Origin: Lachnospiraceae bacterium
Lineage (GTDB): Bacteria; Bacillota; Clostridia; Lachnospirales; Lachnospiraceae
Direction of reading: 5' to 3'
Assembly: GCA_022792535.1 (NCBI GenBank)
Contig: JAAWBG010000081.1
Span: forward strand, 1 to 33,885
Length of the DNA stretch: 33,885 bases
The notes under the pieces are model-generated. The model did no database searches. It was not told the DNA's origin and saw only the letters and a program-made list of their open reading frames with translations. Below are positions 1 to 9,050 of the stretch, piece after piece; position 1 is the stretch's first letter; the number at the start of each line of letters is the position of its first letter. The position numbers and the translations under genes are program-made.

Positions 1-27
1 ACAGTTTGTTGCAGCTAAATCACTCAT
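1..27 (-). CDS. Start of an unidentified small protein, truncated by window edge
   Basis: On the minus strand an ATG at 27-25 follows a clear Shine-Dalgarno (GGAGG, about 7 nt upstream) and opens a frame reading MSDLAATNC before the window ends. Nine residues cannot identify a family. From memory, Lachnospiraceae genomes carry small Cys/Gly-rich proteins with a similar N-terminus, often mislabelled 'chorion class high-cysteine protein', so that is one possibility. The gene is divergent from the V-ATPase operon. It is called because the start codon and ribosome binding site are good, not because of the protein sequence. Confidence 0.5.
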
Positions 28-202
28 GTTTAAATCCTCCAATATTTTGATTACAATGTATCATATGTGGCCGGCTTGTACGTGTTTCCTTGAGTTTTGG
101 ATTGTTTTGAAAAATTTGGGATTTTTGCATTCTGTAAGTTCGCAATGCAAACCTTTTGAACGAATCGTGGCTTGTAATTTATGTTAGTGTGACAGCTCCA
201 CC

Positions 203-253
203 TTGCACATAAAAGTATTATGGAAAGCCAGCTGTTCAAACACTTTTGTGCAA
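203..253 (-). repeat. Hairpin repeat, inverted copy of the element at 14514-14565
   Basis: Read on the minus strand, this stretch matches 14514-14565 at 46 of 51 aligned positions with one single-base gap. It is itself an imperfect inverted repeat, with TTGCACA and TGTGCAA at its ends. The match covers only the central hairpin of the larger element near zapA; the flanks differ. It lies about 37 bases upstream of the operon promoter and is not followed by a T-run, so it does not look like a simple terminator. Confidence 0.75.
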
Positions 254-289
254 AATTGCAAAATACGGAAACTCAAGTTGAAAAAAATT

Positions 290-318
290 TTGTAAAATCG
301 GATGGATTCTGTTATAAT
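290..318 (+). promoter_or_regulatory. Sigma-A type promoter of the V-ATPase operon
   Basis: TTGTAA (290-295) and TATAAT (313-318) are separated by 17 bases. Transcription would start near 325, leaving a leader of about 37 bases before the ATG at 362. A strong ribosome binding site (GGGAGG) lies just before that start. Confidence 0.75.
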
Positions 319-361
319 TTAAAGCAAGTGGATTCATAGAGATCAGGAAGGGAGGCAGGTT

Positions 362-1402
362 ATGGATACAGTGGTAATTTTAGACCATGACAGCAATGGG
401 ATAGAAAGCTATAAGAGGATGTTGGCGTCTTGCCAGGATGAGATTGACTGTAAATTTTTTCAATATCCAGAGGAGGCGCTGGAGTATGTAAAAAATTACC
501 CAGTAGCTGTGTTGATCAGTGAATTGAATATGCCGATTATGTCTGGTAAGGAAGTGTTTGAGATGGTAGAGATGCTGTCTCCATTCACAGTGAGAATTGC
601 TATGACCCAGATCGACGATGTGGCGGATACACTGGAAATTTTCAACAAAGCGAGAATTTTCAAAATGATCTTGAAACCTTTTTTTATTGTGGAAGATATT
701 TTAAAGCCTATTCAGGAGGCGTTAGAATACTACAGGATACAGGAAAAGGAAGAAAAGCAGCGTAAAAAAATGGAACAGGAGCTGGAAGTGATGAATCGGA
801 ATATTCAGAAACTTTCAGAACAGTTAGAGCAGAAGAGACAGAAACATGAAGGAATCTATCAAGTAGCAGTAGGTGTGATCCGAGGGAATCTGAACTCAGA
901 GATCAAGGGATTGGACCCAGGGGAAAGTGCCTATGCGTCCGCGGCATGTGAAGAACTGCTTCAGGAGTTTATGCGTTATTATATGTACGAAGAGCATAGT
1001 TATCAATATCATATGGAGCATACCCACAATCTGTTTCATCACCCGGAAGAAAACTGTGTCCTGCAGGTACAGAATAAAATCAATGGTGAAATACCCAGTA
1101 ATGTTATGTCAAAGATTGCTTATGAAATGTTTTTGGGCGGCTATTTGTGCCAGCAGTTGTTTCGAAATTATCGAACCGTTATGGTGATAGAGAAAGAGGG
1201 AACTGTTTATGTGCTGCGGATGTTTTGTCAGTATTCAGAAAAAGGAGCTTTATACAAGATTGAGAGTGAGAAGGTCCGCAGCCTGATTAGAAATGTGATA
1301 GAAGAAATTGCAAAGTCTCTGGCAGATCGTTTGGTAAGCGGTGTGAAGGACCAACAGTTTGCAGTCAAGGCATATATTAAGGAAGGTGGACATCATGAAT
1401 GA
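362..1402 (+). CDS. Receiver-domain (response-regulator-like) protein with Glu at the phospho-acceptor site
   Basis: This is a 346-aa protein. Residues 1 to about 120 look like a CheY-type receiver domain. The acidic pocket (D8, D10), a switch Thr (T82) and the conserved Lys before Pro (K105 in KPF) are present. The phospho-acceptor position in the SELNMP motif is Glu54 instead of Asp, which in other receivers mimics constant phosphorylation. A charged coiled coil follows at about 120-165. The remaining 180 residues match no output domain I recognise: no helix-turn-helix, HD-GYP or GGDEF motif is visible. It is the first gene after the operon promoter and its 3' end overlaps the next ATPase gene by 8 bases. 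A role tied to the rotary ATPase is therefore inferred; its function is not known. Confidence 0.85.
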   Translation: MDTVVILDHDSNGIESYKRMLASCQDEIDCKFFQYPEEALEYVKNYPVAVLISELNMPIMSGKEVFEMVEMLSPFTVRIAMTQIDDVADTLEIFNKARIFKMILKPFFIVEDILKPIQEALEYYRIQEKEEKQRKKMEQELEVMNRNIQKLSEQLEQKRQKHEGIYQVAVGVIRGNLNSEIKGLDPGESAYASAACEELLQEFMRYYMYEEHSYQYHMEHTHNLFHHPEENCVLQVQNKINGEIPSNVMSKIAYEMFLGGYLCQQLFRNYRTVMVIEKEGTVYVLRMFCQYSEKGALYKIESEKVRSLIRNVIEEIAKSLADRLVSGVKDQQFAVKAYIKEGGHHE

Positions 1403-1706
1403 AGTGATCATGGGGCTCTATGAGATCGAGGAAGAAGCAGGAAAGATTATGGAACAGGCCCATTCCCGCCGGGAGGAGCTGTTGGAGAAAAATAGGAAGC
1501 AGATGGAAGAGGCAGACGCGCAGATGGAGGGCGAGCTGGAAGGCAGGTTAAGTATTCTGAAATCTCAGTTGGAGGAACAGACGGCAGAAGAGATTGCTGA
1601 ACTTGTAGAACAGAATCAAAAACAGGTGGAACAGATCAATACCTCTTATCAAAAGGACCTCCAGAAATTTGCCCAGGAAATTGTGAAAAAGATAACAGAG
1701 GTGTAG
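1395..1706 (+). CDS. ntpF: V-type ATPase subunit G/H (peripheral stalk)
   Basis: This is a 103-aa, very Glu/Lys/Gln-rich protein that is almost wholly alpha-helical coiled coil, as expected for the G/H subunit. That subunit pairs with subunit E to form the peripheral stator stalk of the V/A-type ATPase. The start at ATG 1395 is chosen because GGAAGGTGG precedes it; an upstream in-frame start at 1359 has no such site. It overlaps the receiver gene by 8 bases, suggesting translational coupling, and ends 3 bases before the subunit C gene. Such coiled coils have low sequence specificity, so the assignment rests mainly on operon position and on the absence of any other candidate for this subunit. 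Confidence 0.85.
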   Translation: MNEVIMGLYEIEEEAGKIMEQAHSRREELLEKNRKQMEEADAQMEGELEGRLSILKSQLEEQTAEEIAELVEQNQKQVEQINTSYQKDLQKFAQEIVKKITEV

Positions 1707-1709
1707 CTT

Positions 1710-2537
1710 ATGGCAGGAGAGTTGCTGCAATACAGCGGATTGATTACAAAGACAAGAGCAATGCAGAGCCGGCTGCTGAAACAGGAAGACTTTGAACGGA
1801 TCACAGAATTTCAGACAGTGGAAGAGACCATCGGCTTTTTAAGAGAGCAGGAAAGCTATGGCAGGATCTACGGAGGACATGAAGAGATCAAGCACAGAGG
1901 ACAGGTGGAAGCCTTAATCCACAATTCTATTCTGGAAGATTATCGGAAATTATATCTGTTTGGAAACGGACAGCAGAGAAAGGCTATGGAGCTGTACCTG
2001 GAGCAGATTCAATATGAGGAATCTGTTCCCAAGGTTGAGATATCTTATTTTACAAAAGTCTGGAAGCAGATAGAGGGATTTTCAGATAAGAAGATGCAGA
2101 AAGTGCTTCGGGAAATTTTTGGAACTCAGATTGACTGGCTGAATATTATGTGGATGTATCGGAGTAAACAATTTTTTCATCAAAAACCAGAGGAAATGAT
2201 TGGAAATCTAATTCCGATTCATTACAAATTAAAGAAAGCGGAATTTCAAAAATTGCTGGAAGCGGAACAGAAGGAGGAATTCTGCAGGATTTTGGGAAAT
2301 ACTACATATTTCAAGGGAAGAGAAGCACTTGTAAAAATGCAGGATGAGATTTCTTATCACCAGGTGATGGAGAAGATGTATCGGCATGTGTGTCAGAAAT
2401 ACCCGGCTTCTATGGCTCCTGTTTTTTGCTATTTTTATAAAAAAGAGCAGGAGATTGAACACCTGACCACTGCATTGGAAGGGATACGATATCAAGTTCC
2501 TGCAAAAGAGATCCGAGATTTAATATTAAATATATGA
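1710..2537 (+). CDS. ntpC: V-type ATPase subunit C (V0D/AC39 family)
   Basis: Subunit C is the funnel-shaped cap that seats the central stalk (D, F) on the membrane rotor ring. The protein is mostly helical, with the family's N-terminal region of YSGLITKTRAMQSRLL type and repeated helical segments. At 275 aa it is shorter than better known homologues, which run to roughly 320-350 aa, though the reading frame is intact and no frameshift is evident. It begins 3 bases after the G/H gene and is followed by a 33-base gap to subunit I. The placement before subunit I differs from the Enterococcus ntp order, where C follows E. Confidence 0.92.
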   Translation: MAGELLQYSGLITKTRAMQSRLLKQEDFERITEFQTVEETIGFLREQESYGRIYGGHEEIKHRGQVEALIHNSILEDYRKLYLFGNGQQRKAMELYLEQIQYEESVPKVEISYFTKVWKQIEGFSDKKMQKVLREIFGTQIDWLNIMWMYRSKQFFHQKPEEMIGNLIPIHYKLKKAEFQKLLEAEQKEEFCRILGNTTYFKGREALVKMQDEISYHQVMEKMYRHVCQKYPASMAPVFCYFYKKEQEIEHLTTALEGIRYQVPAKEIRDLILNI

Positions 2538-2570
2538 TATGTCTATATATGAAGGAACGGAGGAGACGCT

Positions 2571-4478
2571 TTGATTGAGAAAATGAAGTTATTGCATATC
2601 GCTGGCCCGAAAGATGATATTGACCGGGTCGTGAAATCGTATCTGAACCAATACGATATTCATTTTGAAAATGCAATGACCAGCTTAAACAATTTGAAAA
2701 ATGTACGTCCCTTTGTGGAAACAAATCTGTACAAAGAAACTGCTCAGAAAGGGGAGGAACTGAAGCAGTACTTAGATGTTTCTAGAAGGACGGACCTTGA
2801 GGTGACTGTGGAGCAGGCTCAAGAGATTATTCTGAATGTCTATGGACAGATGGCAGAATCCATGGAAAAACAGGAGGAGATTCAGGGCCATCTCAGACAG
2901 CTGAAAGAGGCCATGGCGCAATATGCTCCTTTTATTGGTCTGGATTTTGAACTGTGCAAGTTAAGGGATTTTCATTTTATTGATTATCAATTTGGAAAAA
3001 TTGCAGTTGAAAATTTCCATAAGCTGGAACAGTACATATATCAGAATCCCTATACGCTTTTTTATGAATGCAATAACGACAGTGAATATGTCTGGGGCGT
3101 TTATTTTGTACCACATACCCATTTGGTGGAGATTGAGGCAGTTTATTCTTCTTTTCAATTTGAGGCCATTCAAGTGCCGGAGGATTTAGAGGGCACGCCG
3201 AGACAAGCTTTTGAGCAGGCCCAGGAATTGTTGAGTCAATATGAGCAGAAGCTGGAACGTCTGCAGATGCAGATGGCTGAATTGGTGAAGAATAGGGAAC
3301 AGGAGATTTTGGCTGCCTGTGAATGTGTGGAGAGCTATTGCAGTAATTTTGAGATACGAAAATACGCAGCCTGTACAAGTGCTAAAAGTGAGGGAGAAGA
3401 ATATTACATTTTATATGGCTGGATGGCCAAAAGGGATGCAGAGAAATTGCAGCGGGAGGTTGCAATGGACGAGAAAGTCCACTGTGTGGAGGAAGAGCCG
3501 GGAGATGATCTGAGGAGCAAACCGCCCACTAAGCTGAAAAACCCGAAGATTCTAAAGCCTTTTGAAATGTTTGTGGAAATGTATGGCCTGCCTGCTTATA
3601 ACGAGATGGACCCGACCTTGTTTATTGCGTTGACTTATACCTTTATGTTCGGCATTATGTTTGGAGATGTGGGGCAGGGGGCTTGTCTGATTCTGGGCGG
3701 GGTACTGCTTTACAAACTTAAAAATATAAGGCTTGCAGGTATTATTGCTGTGGCGGGTATCTGGTCTGTGGTATTTGGATTCCTATATGGAAGTTTCTTT
3801 GGATTTGAGGAAGTACTTCCAGCGCTGTGGATGAAACCTATGGAAAATATTATGACAACTTTGATGCTGGCTATTGGATTTGGAGCGGCGTTGATTTTGA
3901 TTGCTATGGTTCTGAATATGATCAACGCGGTGCGGGCCAAAGAATATGGCAGGCTGTTGTTTAACCAGAGCGGTTTGGCAGGGTTGATTTGTTATGGGTT
4001 TGTTGCGTTTTGCGCAGTGCTGTTTATCACAGGCAATGGAATTCCGGCGGCGATACTGATTGGAATTGCAGTGGGGATTCCCTTGATTGCAATTTTGATG
4101 AAAGAGCCTTTGAGCCATCTGATAGAGAAAAAAAGTCATATTTTCCCAGAAGGCAGTAAAGTGATGTTTTTTGTGGAAGCCTTAGTAGAGGGATTTGACG
4201 TGGTGCTCAGCTATGCTACCAATACCATTTCTTTTGTGCGTGTGGGGGCTTTTGCATTGAGCCATGCGGGAATGATGGGCGTAGTTATGACTTTGGCCGG
4301 ACTGGAAAAAGGAAATCCCAATTGGATCATTATTGTACTGGGAAACATTTTAGTTGCCGGATTGGAAGGATTGGTTGTGGGGATTCAGGTCCTTCGTCTG
4401 GAATACTATGAGATGTTCAGCCGTTTTTACACTGGCAATGGAAAACCCTTTATTTCATTTAAAAAAAGGAATCAATAG
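2571..4478 (+). CDS. ntpI: V-type ATPase subunit I (a-subunit, membrane stator)
   Basis: This 635-aa protein is the ion-translocating stator. The N-terminal half (about 1-335) is soluble and coiled-coil rich and contacts the peripheral stalks. The C-terminal half carries several membrane helices, opening with the FMFGIMFGDVGQG region. R557, within ISFVRVGAFALSHAG, corresponds to the essential arginine that faces the rotor glutamate in this family. The start is TTG at 2571, chosen because AGGAG lies 5 bases upstream; the next in-frame ATG (2583) would be too far from that site. Subunit K follows 12 bases after the stop. Confidence 0.96.
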   Translation: MIEKMKLLHIAGPKDDIDRVVKSYLNQYDIHFENAMTSLNNLKNVRPFVETNLYKETAQKGEELKQYLDVSRRTDLEVTVEQAQEIILNVYGQMAESMEKQEEIQGHLRQLKEAMAQYAPFIGLDFELCKLRDFHFIDYQFGKIAVENFHKLEQYIYQNPYTLFYECNNDSEYVWGVYFVPHTHLVEIEAVYSSFQFEAIQVPEDLEGTPRQAFEQAQELLSQYEQKLERLQMQMAELVKNREQEILAACECVESYCSNFEIRKYAACTSAKSEGEEYYILYGWMAKRDAEKLQREVAMDEKVHCVEEEPGDDLRSKPPTKLKNPKILKPFEMFVEMYGLPAYNEMDPTLFIALTYTFMFGIMFGDVGQGACLILGGVLLYKLKNIRLAGIIAVAGIWSVVFGFLYGSFFGFEEVLPALWMKPMENIMTTLMLAIGFGAALILIAMVLNMINAVRAKEYGRLLFNQSGLAGLICYGFVAFCAVLFITGNGIPAAILIGIAVGIPLIAILMKEPLSHLIEKKSHIFPEGSKVMFFVEALVEGFDVVLSYATNTISFVRVGAFALSHAGMMGVVMTLAGLEKGNPNWIIIVLGNILVAGLEGLVVGIQVLRLEYYEMFSRFYTGNGKPFISFKKRNQ

Positions 4479-4490
4479 GAGGATACGAAA

Positions 4491-4913
4491 ATGATAACAA
4501 AAATTATATTAGTGGTGATTTTACTTTGCAGCATGATTATTCCAGTGGGGGGATTTTTACTGAGCAAAAAGAAAGAGGGCGGATTTAAAGCGGCTTTGGG
4601 ATGCAATATCTTTTTCTTTTTCGGAACTGTATTGGTGGCGGATATTCTTTTGTTCAGCGGAAATGTACAGGCGGCAGGAGAAGCGGCAGAGGCGGCAGCT
4701 TCTAACGTAGAAGGATGGCGTTATCTGGCGGCAGCTCTGTCCACAGGTCTTTCCTGTATCGGTGCAGGTATTGCAGTGGCAAGTGCGGCAAGCGCAGCTC
4801 TTGGAGCATTGAGCGAAGACTCCAGCATTATGGGTAAAGCTTTGATCTTTGTGGCTTTGGCAGAATCCATTGCTCTGTATGGTCTGTTGATCTCTTTTTC
4901 CATTTTGGGATAA
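4491..4913 (+). CDS. ntpK: V-type ATPase subunit K (proteolipid, rotor ring)
   Basis: This 140-aa, very hydrophobic protein has four predicted membrane segments, at about 2-23, 37-57, 78-106 and 115-139. The last two form the usual Gly/Ala-rich rotor hairpin. Glu125 in VALAESIALYG is the expected ion-carrying carboxylate, with Ser126 and Tyr130 nearby. The first pair of helices has no equivalent Glu, and I see no clear Gln ligand in the third helix. Coupling ion (sodium or proton) therefore cannot be decided by eye. A ribosome binding site (AGGAGG) precedes the ATG. The middle loop at about 58-75 is Ala/Glu rich. Confidence 0.95.
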   Translation: MITKIILVVILLCSMIIPVGGFLLSKKKEGGFKAALGCNIFFFFGTVLVADILLFSGNVQAAGEAAEAAASNVEGWRYLAAALSTGLSCIGAGIAVASAASAALGALSEDSSIMGKALIFVALAESIALYGLLISFSILG

Positions 4914-4953
4914 GAAAGGATGCAGTCAGCGGCGAAATGAAAGGAAACAAGCT

Positions 4954-5262
4954 ATGAAAATGTATCTGATCAGTGATAATAAGGACACTTACACAGGGAT
5001 GCGTCTGGCCGGTGTGGAAGGTGTGGTGGTACATGAGCGCCAGGAATTAAAGGAAGCGTTAGACACTGTGCTTCAGGACAAAGAGATTGGAATTGTCTTG
5101 CTGACAGAAAAATTTGGCAGAGAATTCCCGGATTTGATTGACGATGTAAAATTGAACCGGCGTCTGCCTCTTTTGATTGAGATTCCAGACCGTCATGGAA
5201 CTGGGCGGAAAGAGAATTTCATTACGGATTATGTCAGTGAAGCAATTGGACTGAAGCTTTAG
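4954..5262 (+). CDS. ntpG: V-type ATPase subunit F (central stalk)
   Basis: This 102-aa protein has the compact alpha/beta fold typical of subunit F, including an IGIVLLTEKFG strand-turn and a PLLIEIPDRHG segment near the C-terminus. Subunit F binds subunit D in the rotating central stalk and modulates ATP hydrolysis. Length is normal for the family (about 100 aa). AAAGGAAAC precedes the ATG. Gaps to the neighbours (40 bases before, 80 after) are longer than elsewhere in the operon, but no promoter or terminator is visible in them. Confidence 0.93.
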   Translation: MKMYLISDNKDTYTGMRLAGVEGVVVHERQELKEALDTVLQDKEIGIVLLTEKFGREFPDLIDDVKLNRRLPLLIEIPDRHGTGRKENFITDYVSEAIGLKL

Positions 5263-5342
5263 GACAACGCTGCTTTACGACTCTAAGGAAGTCAAAGATA
5301 AGATGAGAGTAAGCTGGGGTGTCCGGGCAGGAGGAAAACAGA

Positions 5343-5903
5343 ATGCAGATAAAGGAAAAAATGAAGGTATTCCAGAAATTTGCCATTGATGTGGCAAATA
5401 CAGAAAGTGATGCTATGATAAGGGAGTATCAAGAGTCCTGTGAAAAAGAGCTGGAAGAGTTCCGTAAAAATAAACAGACAGAGCTGGAACATAAATTTCA
5501 GATAGAAGAGGCCAAGATCCGCAGACAAGTCAACCGAAAAGTATCCAAGGAAGTACTCCGGCAAAAAAGAATTTTGGATCATTGCAAACGGGAGTGGAAG
5601 GAAAAGCTTATAGAGCAGGTGAAAATTCTGCTGGAAGAATACCAGAAAACAGAAGCATATAAAGATTACTTGACGGCTAAGATTGAGATGGCCAGGAAGG
5701 TGGCTGGTAAGGAAGCAGTGACGATCTACATCAATCCTTCAGACGCGGATAAAAAGGAAGAGCTGGAACATAAAACCAAGATGGAATTAACAGTAAGCAG
5801 TATGGACTTTGGCGGAGGAATTCGGGCAGTGATCCGTTCCAGAAATATTTTGATTGATGAATCCTTTATGACGAAATTAGAGCAGGAGGAGACTTATCTA
5901 TGA
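5343..5903 (+). CDS. ntpE: V-type ATPase subunit E (peripheral stalk)
   Basis: This 186-aa protein has a long charged N-terminal coiled coil (about 1-105) and a small alpha/beta C-terminal domain with a MDFGGGIRAV turn. That is the usual arrangement for the stator subunit that pairs with G/H and anchors the catalytic head. The ATG at 5343 is chosen because AGGAGG lies 8 bases upstream. A GTG start at 5319 in the same frame is possible but would place the ribosome binding site inside the gene. The stop overlaps the start of subunit A by 4 bases (ATGA), a sign of translational coupling. Confidence 0.93.
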   Translation: MQIKEKMKVFQKFAIDVANTESDAMIREYQESCEKELEEFRKNKQTELEHKFQIEEAKIRRQVNRKVSKEVLRQKRILDHCKREWKEKLIEQVKILLEEYQKTEAYKDYLTAKIEMARKVAGKEAVTIYINPSDADKKEELEHKTKMELTVSSMDFGGGIRAVIRSRNILIDESFMTKLEQEETYL

Positions 5904-7666
5904 ATGTGACAGGAAAAATATATGGAATCAACGGACCGATCATCACCATCAAAGGAAACTTAGGTTTTAAAATGTCAGAGATGGTCTATGTGGGGGAACA
6001 TCGTCTGGTGGGAGAAGTGATTGGCCTGACAAAAGAGCAGACTACGATCCAGGTCTTTGAGGAAACCACAGGCCTGCGGCCAGGAGAGATGGTAGAAGGC
6101 GCCGGAAGGGCTATCTGCGTTACCTTAGCCCCTGGCATTATTACTAATATTTTTGATGGAATTGAGCGTCCCCTTCAGTTGATTGGGCAACAGTCTGGCG
6201 CCTATATTCCCAGAGGCGTTAATGTAGATCTCTTAGACTGCGAAAAGAAATGGGAGACGAAGATTCTGGTAAAAGAAGGGGATATTCTGACTGGAGGAAC
6301 GGTAATTGCTGAGGTACCGGAGACGCCCGCTATTGTACATAAAGTTATGGTGCCGCCTGATATAGAAGGAACTGTAGTTAGGGTTGTAAGTGATGGTGCC
6401 TATACCATTGAAGAGACCTTAGTGACAATTCGTGATCAGGAGGGAAAAGAAAAAGAACTGACCATGACCCAGCAATGGCCCATACGGATTCCGAGGCCGA
6501 TTCAGAAACGATATCCGGCGGATCGTCTGCTGGTGACAGGACAGAGGATTTTGGATACTTTGTTTCCTATTGCAAAAGGGGGGACAGCTGCCATTCCAGG
6601 GGGATTTGGTACTGGAAAAACCATGACCCAGCATCAGCTGGCAAAATGGTCGGATGCAGATATTATTATCTATATTGGATGTGGAGAGCGCGGAAATGAG
6701 ATGACCAATGTATTGGAGGAGTTCTCTCATCTGGTAGATCCTAAGACGGGAAACCTATTGATGGATCGGACAACTCTGATTGCAAATACTTCAAACATGC
6801 CGGTAGCGGCCCGTGAGGCAAGTATTTATACAGGGCTTACTCTGGCAGAATACTATCGGGATATGGGATATCATGTGGCCATTATGGCAGATTCCACCTC
6901 ACGGTGGGCGGAAGCTCTGCGTGAGCTTTCCGGAAGATTGGAAGAGATGCCTGCAGAAGAAGGCTTTCCAGCATATCTGGCTTCCCGGCTGTCAGCTTTT
7001 TATGAACGTGCCGGGTATGTGGAGAACTTAAATGGAACAGACGGAAGCGTCACCATCATTGGAGCAGTTTCTCCTCAGGGCGGTGATTTCTCAGAGCCGG
7101 TTACCCAGAATACCAAACGTTTTGTGCGCTGTTTTCTGGCCTTGGACAAATCTTTGGCTTATGCCAGACATTATCCGGCCATTAACTGGCTGACCAGCTA
7201 TACAGAATACCTAAATGATCTGGAAGGATGGTATATTGCCAATGCCGGGGCAGATTTTATTCCCTGTCGTAATGAGCTGTTAAATATTCTTACCACAGAG
7301 AGCAGGTTGAATGAGATTGTAAAACTGATCGGAAGCGATGTACTGCCTGACGATCAAAAATTAATTTTGGAGATTGCAAGGGTGATCCGCCTTGGATTCC
7401 TGCAGCAGAATGCTTTTCATGCAGAGGATACCTTTGTCCCTATGGAAAAACAGCTTCAGATGATGAAAATTATTTTGTATCTCTATGAGAAATGCAGAGA
7501 ACTGGTGGAGATGGGAATGCCTGTGGCTCTTTTGAGAGAAGACAGGATTTTTGAAAAAATTATTGCGATCAAATATGATGTGGCAAACAAAGAATTGTAT
7601 AAATTTGACAAATATCATCAGATGATTGATGATTTTTACCGCAGGCTGTTAGAAGCCAATGCATAG
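5900..7666 (+). CDS. ntpA: V-type ATPase catalytic subunit A
   Basis: This 588-aa protein is the ATP-binding catalytic subunit. Walker A is GGFGTGKT at residues 234-241 (K240, T241), and the catalytic glutamate is E263 in CGERGNEM. The 'non-homologous region' that separates A subunits from F-type beta lies at about 110-190. A C-terminal helical domain follows. Length is normal for the family. It overlaps subunit E by 4 bases and is followed after 10 bases by subunit B. The A and B subunits form the alternating hexamer of the cytoplasmic head. Confidence 0.98.
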   Translation: MNVTGKIYGINGPIITIKGNLGFKMSEMVYVGEHRLVGEVIGLTKEQTTIQVFEETTGLRPGEMVEGAGRAICVTLAPGIITNIFDGIERPLQLIGQQSGAYIPRGVNVDLLDCEKKWETKILVKEGDILTGGTVIAEVPETPAIVHKVMVPPDIEGTVVRVVSDGAYTIEETLVTIRDQEGKEKELTMTQQWPIRIPRPIQKRYPADRLLVTGQRILDTLFPIAKGGTAAIPGGFGTGKTMTQHQLAKWSDADIIIYIGCGERGNEMTNVLEEFSHLVDPKTGNLLMDRTTLIANTSNMPVAAREASIYTGLTLAEYYRDMGYHVAIMADSTSRWAEALRELSGRLEEMPAEEGFPAYLASRLSAFYERAGYVENLNGTDGSVTIIGAVSPQGGDFSEPVTQNTKRFVRCFLALDKSLAYARHYPAINWLTSYTEYLNDLEGWYIANAGADFIPCRNELLNILTTESRLNEIVKLIGSDVLPDDQKLILEIARVIRLGFLQQNAFHAEDTFVPMEKQLQMMKIILYLYEKCRELVEMGMPVALLREDRIFEKIIAIKYDVANKELYKFDKYHQMIDDFYRRLLEANA

Positions 7667-7676
7667 GAGGAAGCAT

Positions 7677-9050
7677 ATGTCAATTGAATATTTAGGTTTA
7701 AGTGAGATCAATGGCCCTCTGATTGCATTGGAGGGCGTGCAAAATGCCTTTTACGAAGAGATGGTGGAATTTATCGTAGAAGGAGGAAGGCGCAAAAAAG
7801 GAAGAATCATTGCGGTAGATGAAGACAAAGCAGTGATTCAGGTTTTTGACAATACAGATGAGATGTCTTTGAAAAATACCCATACCAGATTAAGCGGACA
7901 TCCCATGGAGATTGGACTGTCTACAGAGATTTTAGGGAGAACATTTAATGGGTTGGGCGATCCCATTGATGGACTTGGAAAGATCAATGCAGAAGTGGTG
8001 CTGGATGTGAATGGATTGCCTTTGAATCCATGTACTAGAGAGTATCCGCGAAATTATATTCAGACAGGAGTCTCTGCCATTGACGGTCTGACCACTTTGA
8101 TCCGCGGACAGAAACTGCCTATATTTTCCGGGAATGGACTGCCTCATGATCAGCTGGCGGCTCAGATTGTAGAGCAGGCTTCTCTGGGAGAGGGATCAGA
8201 AGAAGAATTTGGGATTGTGTTCGCAGCTATGGGGGTAAAGTATGATGTGGCGGAATTTTTCCGCAGGAGATTCGAGGAGAGCGGAGTAAGCTCCCATGTT
8301 ACCATGTTTTTAAATTTGTCTAATGACCCGGTGGCAGAGCGTTTGATCACGCCAAAAGTGGCGTTGACAGCGGCAGAATATTTAGCCTTTGAAAAGGGAA
8401 TGCATATACTGGTAATTTTGACAGACATGACTTCCTATGCAGAGGCAATGCGTGAGGTATCGGCCTCCAAAGGTGAGATTCCAAGTCGAAAGGGATATCC
8501 AGGATATCTCTACAGTGAGCTGGCAACTTTATATGAACGGGCAGGAATTGTTCAGGGAAGAAGTGGAAGCGTAACCCAGATTCCGATTCTTACCATGCCC
8601 AATGATGATATCACTCATCCCATCCCAGATTTGACTGGATATATTACGGAAGGCCAGATTGTGTTGGAGCGGTCCCTCCATCAGAAAAATGTCTATCCGC
8701 CCATTAACGTACTGCCTTCTCTTTCCCGTTTGATGAAAGACGGAATTGGAGCAGAATACACCAGAGAAGACCATCAAGATGTGGCAAATCAGCTCTTTTC
8801 CTCCTATGCCCGTGTGGGAGAGGCAAGAGACCTGGCCAGTGTAATCGGTGAAGATGAACTGTCAGATACAGATAAAAAGTATCTTCAGTTTGGAACAGCC
8901 TTTGAACAGAAATTTGTAGCCCAGGGCATCAGTGAAAACCGTACCATCGAACAGACTCTGGATATCGGCTGGGAATTACTGCACATTCTGCCCAAAGAAG
9001 AATTAGACCGAATTGACACAAAAATCTTAGAAAAATACTATGAGCGATAA
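7677..9050 (+). CDS. ntpB: V-type ATPase subunit B (regulatory nucleotide-binding subunit)
   Basis: This 457-aa protein is homologous to subunit A but has a degenerate phosphate-binding loop (SGNGLPHD, residues 151-158) and so is non-catalytic. Arg351 in LPSLSRLM aligns with the arginine finger that completes the catalytic site on A. The start at ATG 7677 is supported by AGGAGG 6 bases upstream; an earlier ATG at 7659 lies inside subunit A without a ribosome binding site. The stop at 9050 is followed directly by the compound-hairpin element, so it is the last gene before a 180-base break in an otherwise tight operon. Confidence 0.98.
   Translation: MSIEYLGLSEINGPLIALEGVQNAFYEEMVEFIVEGGRRKKGRIIAVDEDKAVIQVFDNTDEMSLKNTHTRLSGHPMEIGLSTEILGRTFNGLGDPIDGLGKINAEVVLDVNGLPLNPCTREYPRNYIQTGVSAIDGLTTLIRGQKLPIFSGNGLPHDQLAAQIVEQASLGEGSEEEFGIVFAAMGVKYDVAEFFRRRFEESGVSSHVTMFLNLSNDPVAERLITPKVALTAAEYLAFEKGMHILVILTDMTSYAEAMREVSASKGEIPSRKGYPGYLYSELATLYERAGIVQGRSGSVTQIPILTMPNDDITHPIPDLTGYITEGQIVLERSLHQKNVYPPINVLPSLSRLMKDGIGAEYTREDHQDVANQLFSSYARVGEARDLASVIGEDELSDTDKKYLQFGTAFEQKFVAQGISENRTIEQTLDIGWELLHILPKEELDRIDTKILEKYYER

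Larger units (their letters stand above)
28..361. other. Divergent intergenic region
   Basis: This is 334 bases between the minus-strand gene start and the receiver-domain gene. It holds a 51-base imperfect hairpin at 203-253 that is repeated elsewhere in the window. A second small hairpin has arms TTGCATT at 125-131 and AATGCAA at 144-150. A consensus promoter for the rightward operon lies at 290-318. A 62-codon minus-strand frame at 51-239 looks non-coding: it has no ribosome binding site and crosses the repeat. Confidence 0.7.

Noticed and set aside
51-239. 62-codon minus-strand frame in the left intergenic region
   Set aside because: No ribosome binding site, unremarkable composition, and it overlaps the hairpin repeat.
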